Origin: Oleispirillum sp965228165
Lineage (GTDB): Bacteria; Pseudomonadota; Alphaproteobacteria; Rhodospirillales; Rhodospirillaceae
Reading direction: 5' to 3'
Length of the DNA stretch: 64,000 nucleotides
Assembly: GCA_965228165.1 (NCBI GenBank)
Contig: CBDDHB010000002.1
Coordinates: 186,001 to 250,000, forward strand
In this document: one piece after another, positions 44,693-52,495 of the stretch
Layout of the letters: each line of letters begins with the position of its first letter
Numbering within the stretch: position 1 is the first letter of the stretch
Position numbers and translations under genes: made by a program
Notes under the pieces: model-generated
Databases searched by the model: none
The model's input: only the letters and a program-made list of their open reading frames with translations
Told to the model about the DNA's origin: nothing

Positions 44693-45462
44693 GCGGCGAG
44701 GATTGGGATGCCGAAGCGCCGGTTGCCGCGCCCGATGTCCTGCTCCTCGACATCGACGGCTACGAAGGGCCGATCGACCTTCTGCTGACCCTGGCCCGCG
44801 ACCAGAAGGTCGATCTGCGGCAGATTTCCATTCTGCAACTCGCCGAGCAGTACCTTGGCTTCGTCGCCGAGGCGCGGCGGCGCAATCTGGAACTCGCCGC
44901 CGACTATCTGGTAATGGCGGCGTGGCTGGCCTATCTGAAGTCGCGGCTGCTGCTGCCCGAGGCTCCCGACGAAGACGAACCGAGCGGCGCCGACATGGCC
45001 GCCGCCTTGGCCTTCCACCTGGAACGCCTGGATTCCATGCGCAAGGCAGGGGAACGTCTGATGGCGCGGCCCCGTCTGGGGGATACGGTGTTCGCGCGCG
45101 GCGCGCCGGAAGGGGTGCGCGACATCGCCCGCCCGATCTACGACGCGCGGCTGTTCGATCTTCTGGTGGCCTATGGCGCGTTCAACGGACGCAAGACCGA
45201 AACCCGCCTGGAAATCCGCGAGGCGAAGCTGTTCTCGGTGGACGAGGCGCTGTCCCGCCTGTCGTACCTGATCGGCGCCGCCGCCGACTGGCAGAAGTTG
45301 GAAGCCTTCCTGCCGCCGGGGCTGAACGATCCGCTGTACCGACGCTCGGCGATCGGCGCGACCCTGGTCGCGGCGCTGGAACTGACCCGCCAGGGCAGGA
45401 TACGCCTGCGCCAGGACGGCGGGGCGTTTTCCCCCATCCGCTTGCGAAAGGCGACAGAATGA
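44689..45462 (+). CDS. scpA: Segregation and condensation protein A
   Basis: This 257-aa kleisin of the SMC-ScpAB condensin has the N-terminal SMC-neck-binding region FDGPLDLLL-like (YEGPIDLLLTLARDQKVDL), the helices LAADYLVMAAWLAYLKSRLLLP, and a C-terminal winged helix (RRSAIGATLVAALELTRQGRIRLRQ) that binds the SMC cap. The start overlaps nagZ by 4 bases (ATGA) and the stop overlaps scpB likewise. Confidence 0.95.
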   Translation: MSGEDWDAEAPVAAPDVLLLDIDGYEGPIDLLLTLARDQKVDLRQISILQLAEQYLGFVAEARRRNLELAADYLVMAAWLAYLKSRLLLPEAPDEDEPSGADMAAALAFHLERLDSMRKAGERLMARPRLGDTVFARGAPEGVRDIARPIYDARLFDLLVAYGAFNGRKTETRLEIREAKLFSVDEALSRLSYLIGAAADWQKLEAFLPPGLNDPLYRRSAIGATLVAALELTRQGRIRLRQDGGAFSPIRLRKATE

Positions 45463-46112
45463 GCGAAGCCCCCGCGTCCCGCGCCGCCGATGCCTTCGAC
45501 GCCGAACGGCTGGTCGAGGCGGTGCTGTTCGCCTCCACCGAACCGGTGAGCGAGGCGTCGCTGAAGTCCCGCCTGCCCGAAACCTGCGATCTGGCCGAGA
45601 TTCTGGGTTCGCTGTCCGCGCGCTATGCCGGACGTGGCGTGGAATTGGTCCGGCGCAACGACGCCTGGGCCTTTCGCACCGCGCCCGATCTGGCACCGCG
45701 TCTGCATCTGGAGGTGCCGCAGCAGCGGAAATTGTCCCGCGCCGCGATCGAGGTTCTGGCGATCGTCGCCTATCATCAGCCGGTGACCCGCGCCGAGATC
45801 GAGGAAATGCGCGGCGTCGCCTTAAGCCGGGGGACGCTCGACGTGCTGCTGGAGGCGGGGTGGGTGCGTCCGGCGGGGCGTCGTCAGACGCCGGGGCGTC
45901 CGATGACCTGGGCGACCGCGCCCGCTTTTCTCGATCATTTCGGGCTGGAGAGTCTCGCCGCCCTGCCGTGGCTGGAGGAACTCAAGGCCGCCGGGCTTCT
46001 GGACACCCGTCCGGCGATGATCGCCTATGCCGCCGAAAGCGAGGACGCGCTGGAATTGCCGTTGGGCGACGACGGCATCCTGCTGGAACGGTTCGTCAAG
46101 GATCAGCCGTAG
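45459..46112 (+). CDS. scpB: Segregation and condensation protein B
   Basis: This 217-aa protein has two winged-helix domains (LVEAVLFASTEPVSEASLKSRL; LSRAAIEVLAIVAYHQPVTRAEIEE) and the typical signature GRPMTWATAPAFLDHFGLESL. It dimerises on ScpA within condensin. The last codons and stop are unusual: bases 46065-46109 are repeated exactly at 47358-47402, where the copy continues CTGTGA. The original protein probably ended KDQPL; it now ends KDQP because the inserted DNA supplies TAG. Function should not be affected. Confidence 0.95.
   Translation: MSEAPASRAADAFDAERLVEAVLFASTEPVSEASLKSRLPETCDLAEILGSLSARYAGRGVELVRRNDAWAFRTAPDLAPRLHLEVPQQRKLSRAAIEVLAIVAYHQPVTRAEIEEMRGVALSRGTLDVLLEAGWVRPAGRRQTPGRPMTWATAPAFLDHFGLESLAALPWLEELKAAGLLDTRPAMIAYAAESEDALELPLGDDGILLERFVKDQP
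46065..46109 (+). repeat. 45-bp direct repeat, copy 1 (scpB 3' end)
   Basis: This is a perfect match to 47358-47402. It codes for the last 15 codons before the stop of scpB. The two copies bracket 1248 bases that carry the WYL regulator and the VOC gene. Confidence 0.97.
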
Positions 46113-46871
46113 AGTCGCGTTGCGATCCATTGCCTCCGCCGGGATCGGTCGCTTCGTCCCCCTTCGTGGGCGAAGGGGGGCTCCGTTTTCCTCGGCGCGC
46201 ATTTCGTCGATGAATTGGCGCAACAGGGGGACGCGGCGGGGACGGAAGCTTTCTCCCGTGGCGACGGCTTGGGTGATGCGGTCGATCCTGAATCGCCGGA
46301 AGGCGCCGCGTTCGCGGCACCAAGCCAGAAGGATCGACACCCGTTCGAGGAAAACGATGGATAGCGGCCAGATTTGACGTTCGGTTCGCCTTCCGTCGGC
46401 GTCGACGTAGCCGATCCGGAGTGTCCGTTCCTCCCAGCAGGCCTCCCGCAATGCCGTCATGTCGATCCGCGGCCTGGTCCGCGTTTCCGGTCGATAGGTT
46501 CCGTTTACCGCGTGAATGGCTTGAAGCTGCAATCGCGCCGGAAGGGTTGCGGCGATCTTGGCGAAGGCCGTCTCGGCCGCGCGAGCGAGTTCCGGGTCGC
46601 CGATTTGGCGGACCTCGGCGAGACCAAGAACCAAGGCTTCGATTTCGCAACGGCTGAAGGTCTGGGGTGGCAGCGCCATGTCCTCGACGAGCCTGTAACC
46701 GTAGCCAGCGGCGCCTTCGATCACCGCTCCGGCGGCGCGCAGGCTATCGATGTCGCGATAGACGGTTCTGGTCGAAACGCCGGATTCCTCGGCAATACGT
46801 TCCGCCGTGATCGGGGGCGTTGCGGAACGAAGGATTTGGATGAGGCGCAGAATGCGGTCGCCGCGGGCCAT
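46113..46871 (-). CDS. YafY-type WYL-domain transcriptional regulator
   Basis: This protein has an N-terminal HTH_11 (ILRSATPPITAERIAEESGVSTRTVYRDIDSL) and a WYL sensor domain (about residues 140-225: LRIGYVDADGRRTERQIWPL ... WCRERGAFRRFRIDRI). The start is the ATG at 46871. Family members end about residue 230-245, but no stop occurs there: the frame runs on past the repeat boundary and 290 bases antisense through scpB to 45822 (349 aa). I therefore give the end of the insert as the practical limit. The natural 3' end was probably lost when the cassette joined scpB. It is divergent from the VOC gene and probably regulates it. Confidence 0.82.
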
Positions 46872-46952
46872 CTCGAAATGTCCTGATGACAGAATCTGTC
46901 AGCAAGGCTAGTCCATACTGCGCGGGAAGACATCGGCAAAAAGGAGAGATCG
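46872..46952. promoter_or_regulatory. Divergent promoter region, WYL regulator / VOC protein
   Basis: These 81 bases lie between two divergent starts. The stretch CCTGATGACAGAATCTGTCA near 46881-46900 contains an inverted pair TGACAGA/TCTGTCA with a one-base centre, a likely regulator-binding dyad. AAGGAGA precedes the VOC ATG. Confidence 0.55.
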
Positions 46953-47336
46953 ATGCCGTTCCGCCCCAACAGCCTCATTCTGTATGTCGACGACGTCGAA
47001 AGAAGCACGGATTTCTACGGCGATATCCTAAGTCAACGACCGGTCGAACGATTCGCCGATTTTACCGTATTCGCGCTTGCCGGGGGTTTCGTCCTCGGTC
47101 TTCAGTCGAAACATGCGATCGATCCTCGCCCTCAGGCGGATTTCGGCGGTTTCGAAGTGTGTTTCGGCGATGCGTCTCGGGACGAGGTGGACGCGTCTTA
47201 CCGGGAGTGGAAAGCGAAGGGTATTTCGATCGTCATGGAACCCACGGAGTTGGATTTCGGATACACCTTCGTCGCGCTTGATCCGGATGGACACAGGCTC
47301 CGCGTTTGCGCGACCGACACATCGGCCATCGTTTGA
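46953..47336 (+). CDS. VOC-family (glyoxalase/bleomycin-resistance-like) protein
   Basis: This 127-aa protein has the two beta-alpha-beta-beta-beta modules of the vicinal oxygen chelate fold: LILYVDDVERSTDFYGDIL opens the first, and FGYTFVALDPDGHRLRVC closes the second. The usual first metal histidine is replaced in LILYVDD, so it may bind rather than transform its ligand, as drug-sequestering members do. AAGGAGAGATCG precedes the ATG. Pairing with a divergent WYL/YafY regulator is common for such genes. Confidence 0.88.
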   Translation: MPFRPNSLILYVDDVERSTDFYGDILSQRPVERFADFTVFALAGGFVLGLQSKHAIDPRPQADFGGFEVCFGDASRDEVDASYREWKAKGISIVMEPTELDFGYTFVALDPDGHRLRVCATDTSAIV

Positions 47337-47343
47337 CCGGCTT

Positions 47344-47359
47344 CCGGACGTTCGTCCGG
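47344..47359. terminator. Short hairpin after the VOC gene
   Basis: CCGGACG-TT-CGTCCGG is a perfect 7-bp stem 8 bases after the VOC stop. There is no T run, so its role as terminator is uncertain. It touches the second 45-bp repeat. Confidence 0.45.
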
Positions 47360-47402
47360 CGACGACGGCATCCTGCTGGAACGGTTCGTCAAGGATCAGC
47401 CG
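47358..47402 (+). repeat. 45-bp direct repeat, copy 2 (orphan scpB 3' end)
   Basis: This is an exact copy of 46065-46109, followed by CTGTGA, which would be the ancestral last codon and stop of scpB. The 3' end of tetR on the minus strand reads into this copy and uses TGA at 47389-47391. Confidence 0.97.
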
Positions 47403-48057
47403 CTGTGACGCGGTGGGTTTCCAGAAATGCGGCGACGCAGGTTTCCGCCCGGCGGCGCAGGGCGTCCTCGTCCCAGCGGCTTTGCAGCCCCATCATGTTG
47501 CGGATCAGGATGTGGCCGTTGAGCATGCCGAAAAAGCATTCCGCCGCCTGGGCGGGGTCGGGAACCGCAAGGCGCCCCAGTTGCTCCTGTCGCGCCAGAT
47601 AGGCGGCAAGCTGGCGGGTGCCGCGCGCCGGTCCGTTGTCGTAGAACTGGGCCGGAAGCTCGGACTTTCCGCCGGATTCGATCACCGCCGACATCAGCAT
47701 GCGATAGATCTTGGCGACGCGCTCGCCGGTCAGCAGATGCAGAAGTTCGTGCGCCACGGCGGTCAGCACCGCGCGCGGGTCGGCGTCGTCCGCCGCGTTC
47801 TCGATCGCCGCGACGACGATCCGGGAATGGTCGGCGACCACCGCGCCGAACAGCCGTTCCTTGGTCGAAAACAGGTTGTAGATGGTTTGCTTGGAGACTC
47901 CGGCCTCGGCGGCGATGGTTTCCACCGAGACGCCGTAGCCGTGCGCCAGGAACAGGCGCACCGCCGCCGCGAGAATCGCCTCGCGCTTGCCGGGGTCGGG
48001 GCGGCGTCCCCGGCAGGCGGGGAGGGAGCCCGGGCAATCGTCGCGCCGGTCGGTCAT
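47389..48057 (-). CDS. TetR-family regulator of the EmrAB-type pump
   Basis: This protein of about 222 aa has an N-terminal TetR HTH (AILAAAVRLFLAHGYGVSVETIAAEAGVSKQTIYNLFSTKERLF) and a C-terminal ligand domain (AefR-like, FFGMLNGHILIRNMMG). The start at 48057 is the last gene of emrA-mfs-tetR on minus. As written, the upstream mfs frame runs straight into tetR without a stop because a C/G run (48066-48072) has seven bases; with six, mfs would stop 2 bases before this ATG. Two CTGGAC-N6-GTCCAG dyads upstream of emrA are likely its operators. Confidence 0.9.
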   Translation of the reverse strand: MTDRRDDCPGSLPACRGRRPDPGKREAILAAAVRLFLAHGYGVSVETIAAEAGVSKQTIYNLFSTKERLFGAVVADHSRIVVAAIENAADDADPRAVLTAVAHELLHLLTGERVAKIYRMLMSAVIESGGKSELPAQFYDNGPARGTRQLAAYLARQEQLGRLAVPDPAQAAECFFGMLNGHILIRNMMGLQSRWDEDALRRRAETCVAAFLETHRVTAADP

Positions 48058-48059
48058 TT

Positions 48060-49608
48060 TCAGTGCCCCCCCGCCCGATGCCATCTGTTTCGGCTTGTGC
48101 GCCAGCAGGACCACGCCGATCGCCGCCGCCGAAATCCAGGCCATGATCCAGAATACATCGAGGAAACTCATCACCGTCGCCTGTTTATACACCATCTTGC
48201 CGAGGGTTTTCGCGGCGGCGGAGGCGTCGAGTCCGGGAACCCGGGAGAAATGCGCGGTCAGATCGCGCAGCGCGGCCTGAATCTCGGGTCGGGTCGGATC
48301 GATGTGCTCGCCGATGCGCGCCCAGTGCAGCGCGCCGCGCTTGTCCAGCAGGGTGGTGATCCCCGCCAGGCCGAAGGCGCCGCCCAGATTGCGCATCAGG
48401 TTGTAAAGGCCCGACGCGTTCTTCAGCCGCTCCGGCGGCAGGGTGCCGAGGGAAAGCACGTTGGCCGGAATGATCGTGAACATGAATCCGGTGCCGCGCA
48501 GAATCTGCGGCAGAACGAATTCGTTGAAGTCCCAGTCGGCGGTGACGTCGGTGAGCAGGAAGTTCGAGGTGGCGAGCAGCGAAAACCCGACGCACAGCAG
48601 GATGCGCGGATCGACCTTGCGGGAAATCGCGCCGACCACCGGCGCGGAGAGGAACTGCGACGCCCCGGTGACCAGCATGACGCCGCCGATCTGCAACGCG
48701 TTGAGTCCGCGCACCCGCGCCAGGAACTGCGGCTGCAGATAGACCAGTCCGTAAAGGGCGATGCCGAGGATGAAGCTGAACAGACAGCCGGTGGCGAAGT
48801 TGCGGTCGGCGAAGGCGCGCAGATCAACGATCGGATTCTCGGCGGTCAGGGTGCGCCAGAAGAAGCCGACCCCGGCAACGGCGGAAATCACGGCGCAGAT
48901 CAGAATGGTTTCGTCCTCGAACCAGTCGTTGCGCGAGCCGTCCTCCAAGACGAAGTCGAGGCAGCCGAGGAACAGGGCCATCAGCACCAGGCCGAGAACG
49001 TCGAGGCGGCGGATCAGTTCCAACTGCGGCTTGTCGACGTCGATGAGAACGGCGACCGCCAGGGTCACCAGGACGCCCGGCGCCAGATTGACCAGGAACA
49101 GCCAGTGCCAGGACAGAGTCTCGGTCAGCCAGCCGCCCAGGCTGGGGCCGATGGTGGGGGCAAGGGTGGCGACCAGGCCGATCATCACCGTGGTCGAGGC
49201 CTGGCGGCTGCGCGGCATCACCGAATAGGCGGCGGCGAAGACGGTGGGGATCATCGCGCCGCCGATGAACCCCTAAACCACGCGCAGGACGATCATCTGG
49301 CCGATGGTTTCGGCCATCGCGCAGCCCAGGCTGGAGACGGTGAACCCGGCGGCGGAGATGACGAAGGTCCAGCGCATGCCAAGGGCGCGGGAGACGTATC
49401 CCGACAGCGGGATCATCACCACCTCGGCGATCAGATAGGCGTTCTGCACCCAGACGATTTCGTCGGCGCTGGCGGCCAGTCCGGCCTGGATTTCCGGCAA
49501 CGACGCGGCGACGATCTGGATGTCCAGGATCGCCATGAACATCCCCACCACCATCGCCAGGAAACCGGCGAGCAGGCGGGGCGGAATCTTTTCCCGTTCG
49601 GCGGCCAT
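48060..49608 (-). pseudogene. MFS multidrug transporter (DHA2/EmrB type), with in-frame TAG and a run-length change fusing it to tetR
   Basis: Rebuilt, this is about 515 aa with 14 membrane helices. Helix 1 carries LDIQIVAASLPEIQAGL (motif D1 of DHA2 drug exporters), and the motif-C region is MIGLVATLAPTIGPSLGGWL. It partners the EmrA adaptor to push drugs through TolC. The in-frame TAG at 49273-49275 (RVV-stop-GFIGGAMIP) probably replaces CAG. At the 3' end the G run is seven bases on the minus strand; six would give the stop directly after GGGH. The ATG at 49608 lies 6 bases after the emrA stop. Confidence 0.85.
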
Positions 49609-49614
49609 GGCGGC

Positions 49615-50691
49615 TTATCGGCCCTGCGCGGTCTGCGGCGCGGCGGGCCGGGCGAAGGCGGATTCGGCGGACAGCGGCGCGCCGCCGTCGGTGTCCACCC
49701 GGGCCTCCACCGACATGCCGGGGATCAGCAGCACGCCGCGGGAATCCTTGTCGAGGACGATCTTTACCGGCACCCGCTGCACGATCTTGGTGAAGTTGCC
49801 GGTGGCGTTTTCCGGCGGCAGCAGGCTGAACACCGCGCCGCTGCCCGGCGACAGGCTGTCCACCCGACCATGCAGGACGTAGTCGCGGTAGGCATCGACG
49901 GAAATCTCCACCGGCTGGCCCTGGCGCATCCGGGCGACCTGGGTTTCCTTGAAATTGGCGACGACGTAGACGCCGTCCACCGGCACCAAGCTCATCGCCT
50001 GCTGGCCGGTCTGCACGTACTGGCCCAGGCGCACTCCCTTGTTGCCGACGACGCCGTCCGTCGGGGCGACGATCACCGTGTCGCGCAGCCGAATCTCCGC
50101 CGCCGCCAGTTCGGCTTCGCTCCGTTCCACCGTGGCCAGGGCCTGACGGCGCTCCGCCGCGAGCAGATCGAAGCGGCTTTTCTGGGTGGCGAATGCCGCC
50201 TCGGCGCGCGCCTCGGCGGCATTCGCCTTGGTCGCATCGGCCTGCGCCGTCTGCATCTTCTGTTGCGAGGCATATTGCGCCGCGTTCAGGGCGCGATAGC
50301 GGGTCAGGTCGGCGCCGGCGCGGGTGCGTTCCGCCCTGGCCGAGGCGAGGCTCGCCTCGGCCTCCGCCACCGCGTTGCCCGCCAGGACGATGTTGGCGTC
50401 GGCGACCTCGACCGCCGCCTTCGCCGCGCGGAGCGCCGCTTCCGCCTGATCCCGGGCGGCGCGGTAATCCGCGTCTTCGATCTCCAGCAGGACGTCCCCG
50501 GCGCGCACCGGCTGGTTGTCGGCGACCGGCAGGCGGGCGATCCGCCCCGGCACCTTCGGCGCGATGGCGACGATGTCGGCGGCGATGGTGGCGTTGTCGG
50601 TGGTTTCGACGTGACCGCCAAGGAAGAACCAGGCGAGTCCGCCCGCACCGGCGGTGGCCGCAAGCGCGGCGAGAATCAGGGGTTTGCGCAT
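49615..50691 (-). CDS. emrA: EmrA/HlyD-type multidrug efflux adaptor
   Basis: This 358-aa protein has an N-terminal anchor (about residues 4-22), the motif TDNATIAADIVAIAPKVPGRI typical of EmrA, a lipoyl half (VRAGDVLLEIEDADYRAA), long coiled coils (about 75-195), the return lipoyl half (TVIVAPTDGVVGNKGVRLGQ) and a beta barrel (VVANFKETQVARMRQGQPVE). I prefer the second of two adjacent ATGs (50691), 5 bases after AAGGA. The gene is intact, unlike its MFS partner. Confidence 0.9.
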   Translation of the reverse strand: MRKPLILAALAATAGAGGLAWFFLGGHVETTDNATIAADIVAIAPKVPGRIARLPVADNQPVRAGDVLLEIEDADYRAARDQAEAALRAAKAAVEVADANIVLAGNAVAEAEASLASARAERTRAGADLTRYRALNAAQYASQQKMQTAQADATKANAAEARAEAAFATQKSRFDLLAAERRQALATVERSEAELAAAEIRLRDTVIVAPTDGVVGNKGVRLGQYVQTGQQAMSLVPVDGVYVVANFKETQVARMRQGQPVEISVDAYRDYVLHGRVDSLSPGSGAVFSLLPPENATGNFTKIVQRVPVKIVLDKDSRGVLLIPGMSVEARVDTDGGAPLSAESAFARPAAPQTAQGR

Positions 50692-50736
50692 CATTGTCCT
50701 TGAATTCGTTGGCGCCTGGACGCGCCGCCGCAATTT

Positions 50737-50754
50737 CTGGACCGGCGGGTCCAG
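50737..50754. promoter_or_regulatory. Candidate TetR operator, proximal
   Basis: The dyad CTGGAC-N6-GTCCAG lies 46 bases upstream of the emrA ATG. It shares half-sites and spacer length with 50798-50815, with centres 61 bases apart. Confidence 0.6.
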
Positions 50755-50797
50755 GAGGCGGAGATATAACGGTGCCGGCGGTTCGGCGCAAGATTAT

Positions 50798-50815
50798 CTG
50801 GACCGACCAGTCCAG
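50798..50815. promoter_or_regulatory. Candidate TetR operator, distal
   Basis: The dyad CTGGAC-N6-GTCCAG (extended by one more T/A pair) is a second copy of the site at 50737-50754, in the gap between emrA (minus) and tatA (plus). Confidence 0.6.
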
Positions 50816-50951
50816 AAAATTCGTTCCGAAGGGATTCCGGTCCGGCCTTCGGATTGCATGGGGAAACGATATCTGTCATCATCCGCGCCGGGTCGTCGGC
50901 CCGCGTATCGCCCGCGTTCTTGCGGGTTTTCCGTCAGAAAGAGAGACTTCG

Positions 50952-51143
50952 ATGAGCCTGGGTCCGCTGCAAATTCTTCTGATCATCGTGGTGATTCTGC
51001 TGCTTTTCGGGGCAGGCAAGATCCCGCGCCTGATGGGTGACGTCGCCAAGGGCGTCAACGCCTTCAAGAAGGGCTTGAAGGACGAGGATCAGCCGCCCAA
51101 GCAGATCGACAAGGATGGCGGCGAGCCGCCCGCCAAGGGCTGA
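50952..51143 (+). CDS. tatA: Twin-arginine translocase subunit TatA
   Basis: This 63-aa protein has an N-terminal membrane helix (QILLIIVVILLLFGAGKIP), the conserved FGxGKIP hinge and an amphipathic helix (MGDVAKGVNAFKKGLKDE). TatA polymerises to form the passage for folded proteins. It is the first gene of tatA-tatB-tatC. In relatives it usually follows scpB closely; here about 4.8 kb of accessory genes intervene. Confidence 0.95.
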   Translation: MSLGPLQILLIIVVILLLFGAGKIPRLMGDVAKGVNAFKKGLKDEDQPPKQIDKDGGEPPAKG

Positions 51144-51182
51144 TTCGCGCCGTTTCTCGACATTTCAGGACGGCATCAGACG

Positions 51183-51566
51183 ATGTTCGATATCGGTGGG
51201 TGGGAGCTGGCCTTGGTCGCCGTGGTCGCGGTGTTCGTGATCGGGCCGAAGGAGCTTCCGGCGACGTTGCGCACCTTGGGCCGCTTCATGGCGCGTTTGC
51301 GCGCTCTGTCGGCGGGTTTTCGCGCCCAGGTGGACGAAATGATTCGCGAGGCCGAACTCGACGACCTGCGCAAGGCCGCCGACGCGGCGCGCACCGCCGA
51401 CTTCGGTCGGATCGTCGAGGATACGGTCGATCCCGACCGTGCGATGCGCGACGCGCTTGACCAGACCGCCAGGGCGGTGAACGCCGACGTCTCGCCTGCC
51501 GGGTCGCCGCCGCCCGCGCCGACTCCGGATGCGCCCGCGCCGGAAGAGCAGGTAACGCCGCGATGA
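51183..51566 (+). CDS. tatB: Twin-arginine translocase subunit TatB
   Basis: This 127-aa protein begins MFDIGGWELALVAVVAVFVIGPKELPATLR, the TatB form of the membrane helix with the GPKELP hinge. A long amphipathic helix and a Pro/Ala-rich acidic tail follow. With TatC it receives twin-arginine signal peptides. The stop overlaps the tatC ATG by 4 bases. Confidence 0.95.
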   Translation: MFDIGGWELALVAVVAVFVIGPKELPATLRTLGRFMARLRALSAGFRAQVDEMIREAELDDLRKAADAARTADFGRIVEDTVDPDRAMRDALDQTARAVNADVSPAGSPPPAPTPDAPAPEEQVTPR

Positions 51567-52399
51567 GCGAGACCGCCGAAACTCCGGAAGGCCCGGAAGA
51601 CGACGCCCCGATGCCGCTGCTCGAACACCTGATCGAGCTGCGCCGCCGCCTGATGTTCGCGACCTTCGGTTTCGCCCTGGCCTTCGCTCTGTGCTATTGG
51701 CTGTCCCTGGACATCTACGACATCCTGATGCTTCCCCTGGCCCATGTGATGGCCGAGGTGGGGGGGACGCAGCGGATGATCTATACCGCGCTGACCGAGG
51801 GCTTTTTCACCCAGGTCAAGGTGGCCGCTTTCGGCGCGTTGTTCCTGTCCTTCCCGGTGATCGCGTCGCAGTTGTGGCTGTTCGTCGCCCCCGGCCTTTA
51901 CAAGCACGAGCGCAACGCCTTTCTGCCCTTCCTGGTGGCCAGTCCGGTTCTTTTCGCGCTGGGCGCGGCGCTGGTCTATTTTCTGGTGATTCCGCTGGCC
52001 TGGGCCTTCCTGCTGGGGTTCCAGACCCAGTCCGGGCAGACCGTGTTGCCGATCGAGTTGGAAGCGCGGGTGGGGGAATATCTCTCCCTGATCATGACCC
52101 TGATCTTCGCCTTCGGCATTTGCTTCCAGTTGCCGGTGCTGCTGACTCTGCTCGCTCGCGTCGGCCTGGTGAGCAGCCGGGCGCTGGCGGAAAAGCGGCG
52201 TTACGCGGTTGTCGTCGCCTTCGTCCTGGGGGCGGTGCTGACGCCGCCCGACGTGGTCAGCCAGGTCCTTCTGGCGGTGCCCCTGATGCTGCTCTACGAG
52301 GGGTCGATCCTCGCCTGCCGCCGGATCGAGCGGACCCGCGCCGCCGTCGAGGCCGAGGATGGCGCGACGCCGGAGGAAACCGTTCCGCCCGCACCGTGA
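51563..52399 (+). CDS. tatC: Twin-arginine translocase subunit TatC
   Basis: This 278-aa protein has six membrane helices. It starts with the conserved MPLLEHLIELRRRLMFATFGF, including the Glu needed for signal-peptide binding. The periplasmic loop TALTEGFFTQVKVAAFGALFLSFP and FAFGICFQLPVLL are typical. A seven-G run (51760-51766) reads in frame in AEVGGTQ. Confidence 0.96.
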   Translation: MSETAETPEGPEDDAPMPLLEHLIELRRRLMFATFGFALAFALCYWLSLDIYDILMLPLAHVMAEVGGTQRMIYTALTEGFFTQVKVAAFGALFLSFPVIASQLWLFVAPGLYKHERNAFLPFLVASPVLFALGAALVYFLVIPLAWAFLLGFQTQSGQTVLPIELEARVGEYLSLIMTLIFAFGICFQLPVLLTLLARVGLVSSRALAEKRRYAVVVAFVLGAVLTPPDVVSQVLLAVPLMLLYEGSILACRRIERTRAAVEAEDGATPEETVPPAP

Positions 52400-52495
52400 T
52401 CGCGGGTGGACGGCGGTTCGTGCCGGGGCTATAAAACCGCTGTCGCCGCCGGGTTGGCGCGGCGGCGCGCCGGTTTCTCATCAAGGTGTTTCCCC

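Noticed and set aside
2440..49275. Reassignment of TAG to an amino acid, suggested by three in-frame TAG codons
   Set aside because: Many intact genes here end with TAG exactly at the family length (popZ, hemerythrin-REC, argS, scpB, CHASE2 cyclase, hpnC-hpnD), so TAG works as a normal stop.
47077..50703. Very long open frames opposite the efflux and regulator genes, and similar ones opposite valS, argS and secD
   Set aside because: They are low-complexity, rich in G, R, D and H or A, lack family motifs, and mirror real genes. They result from high GC at third positions.
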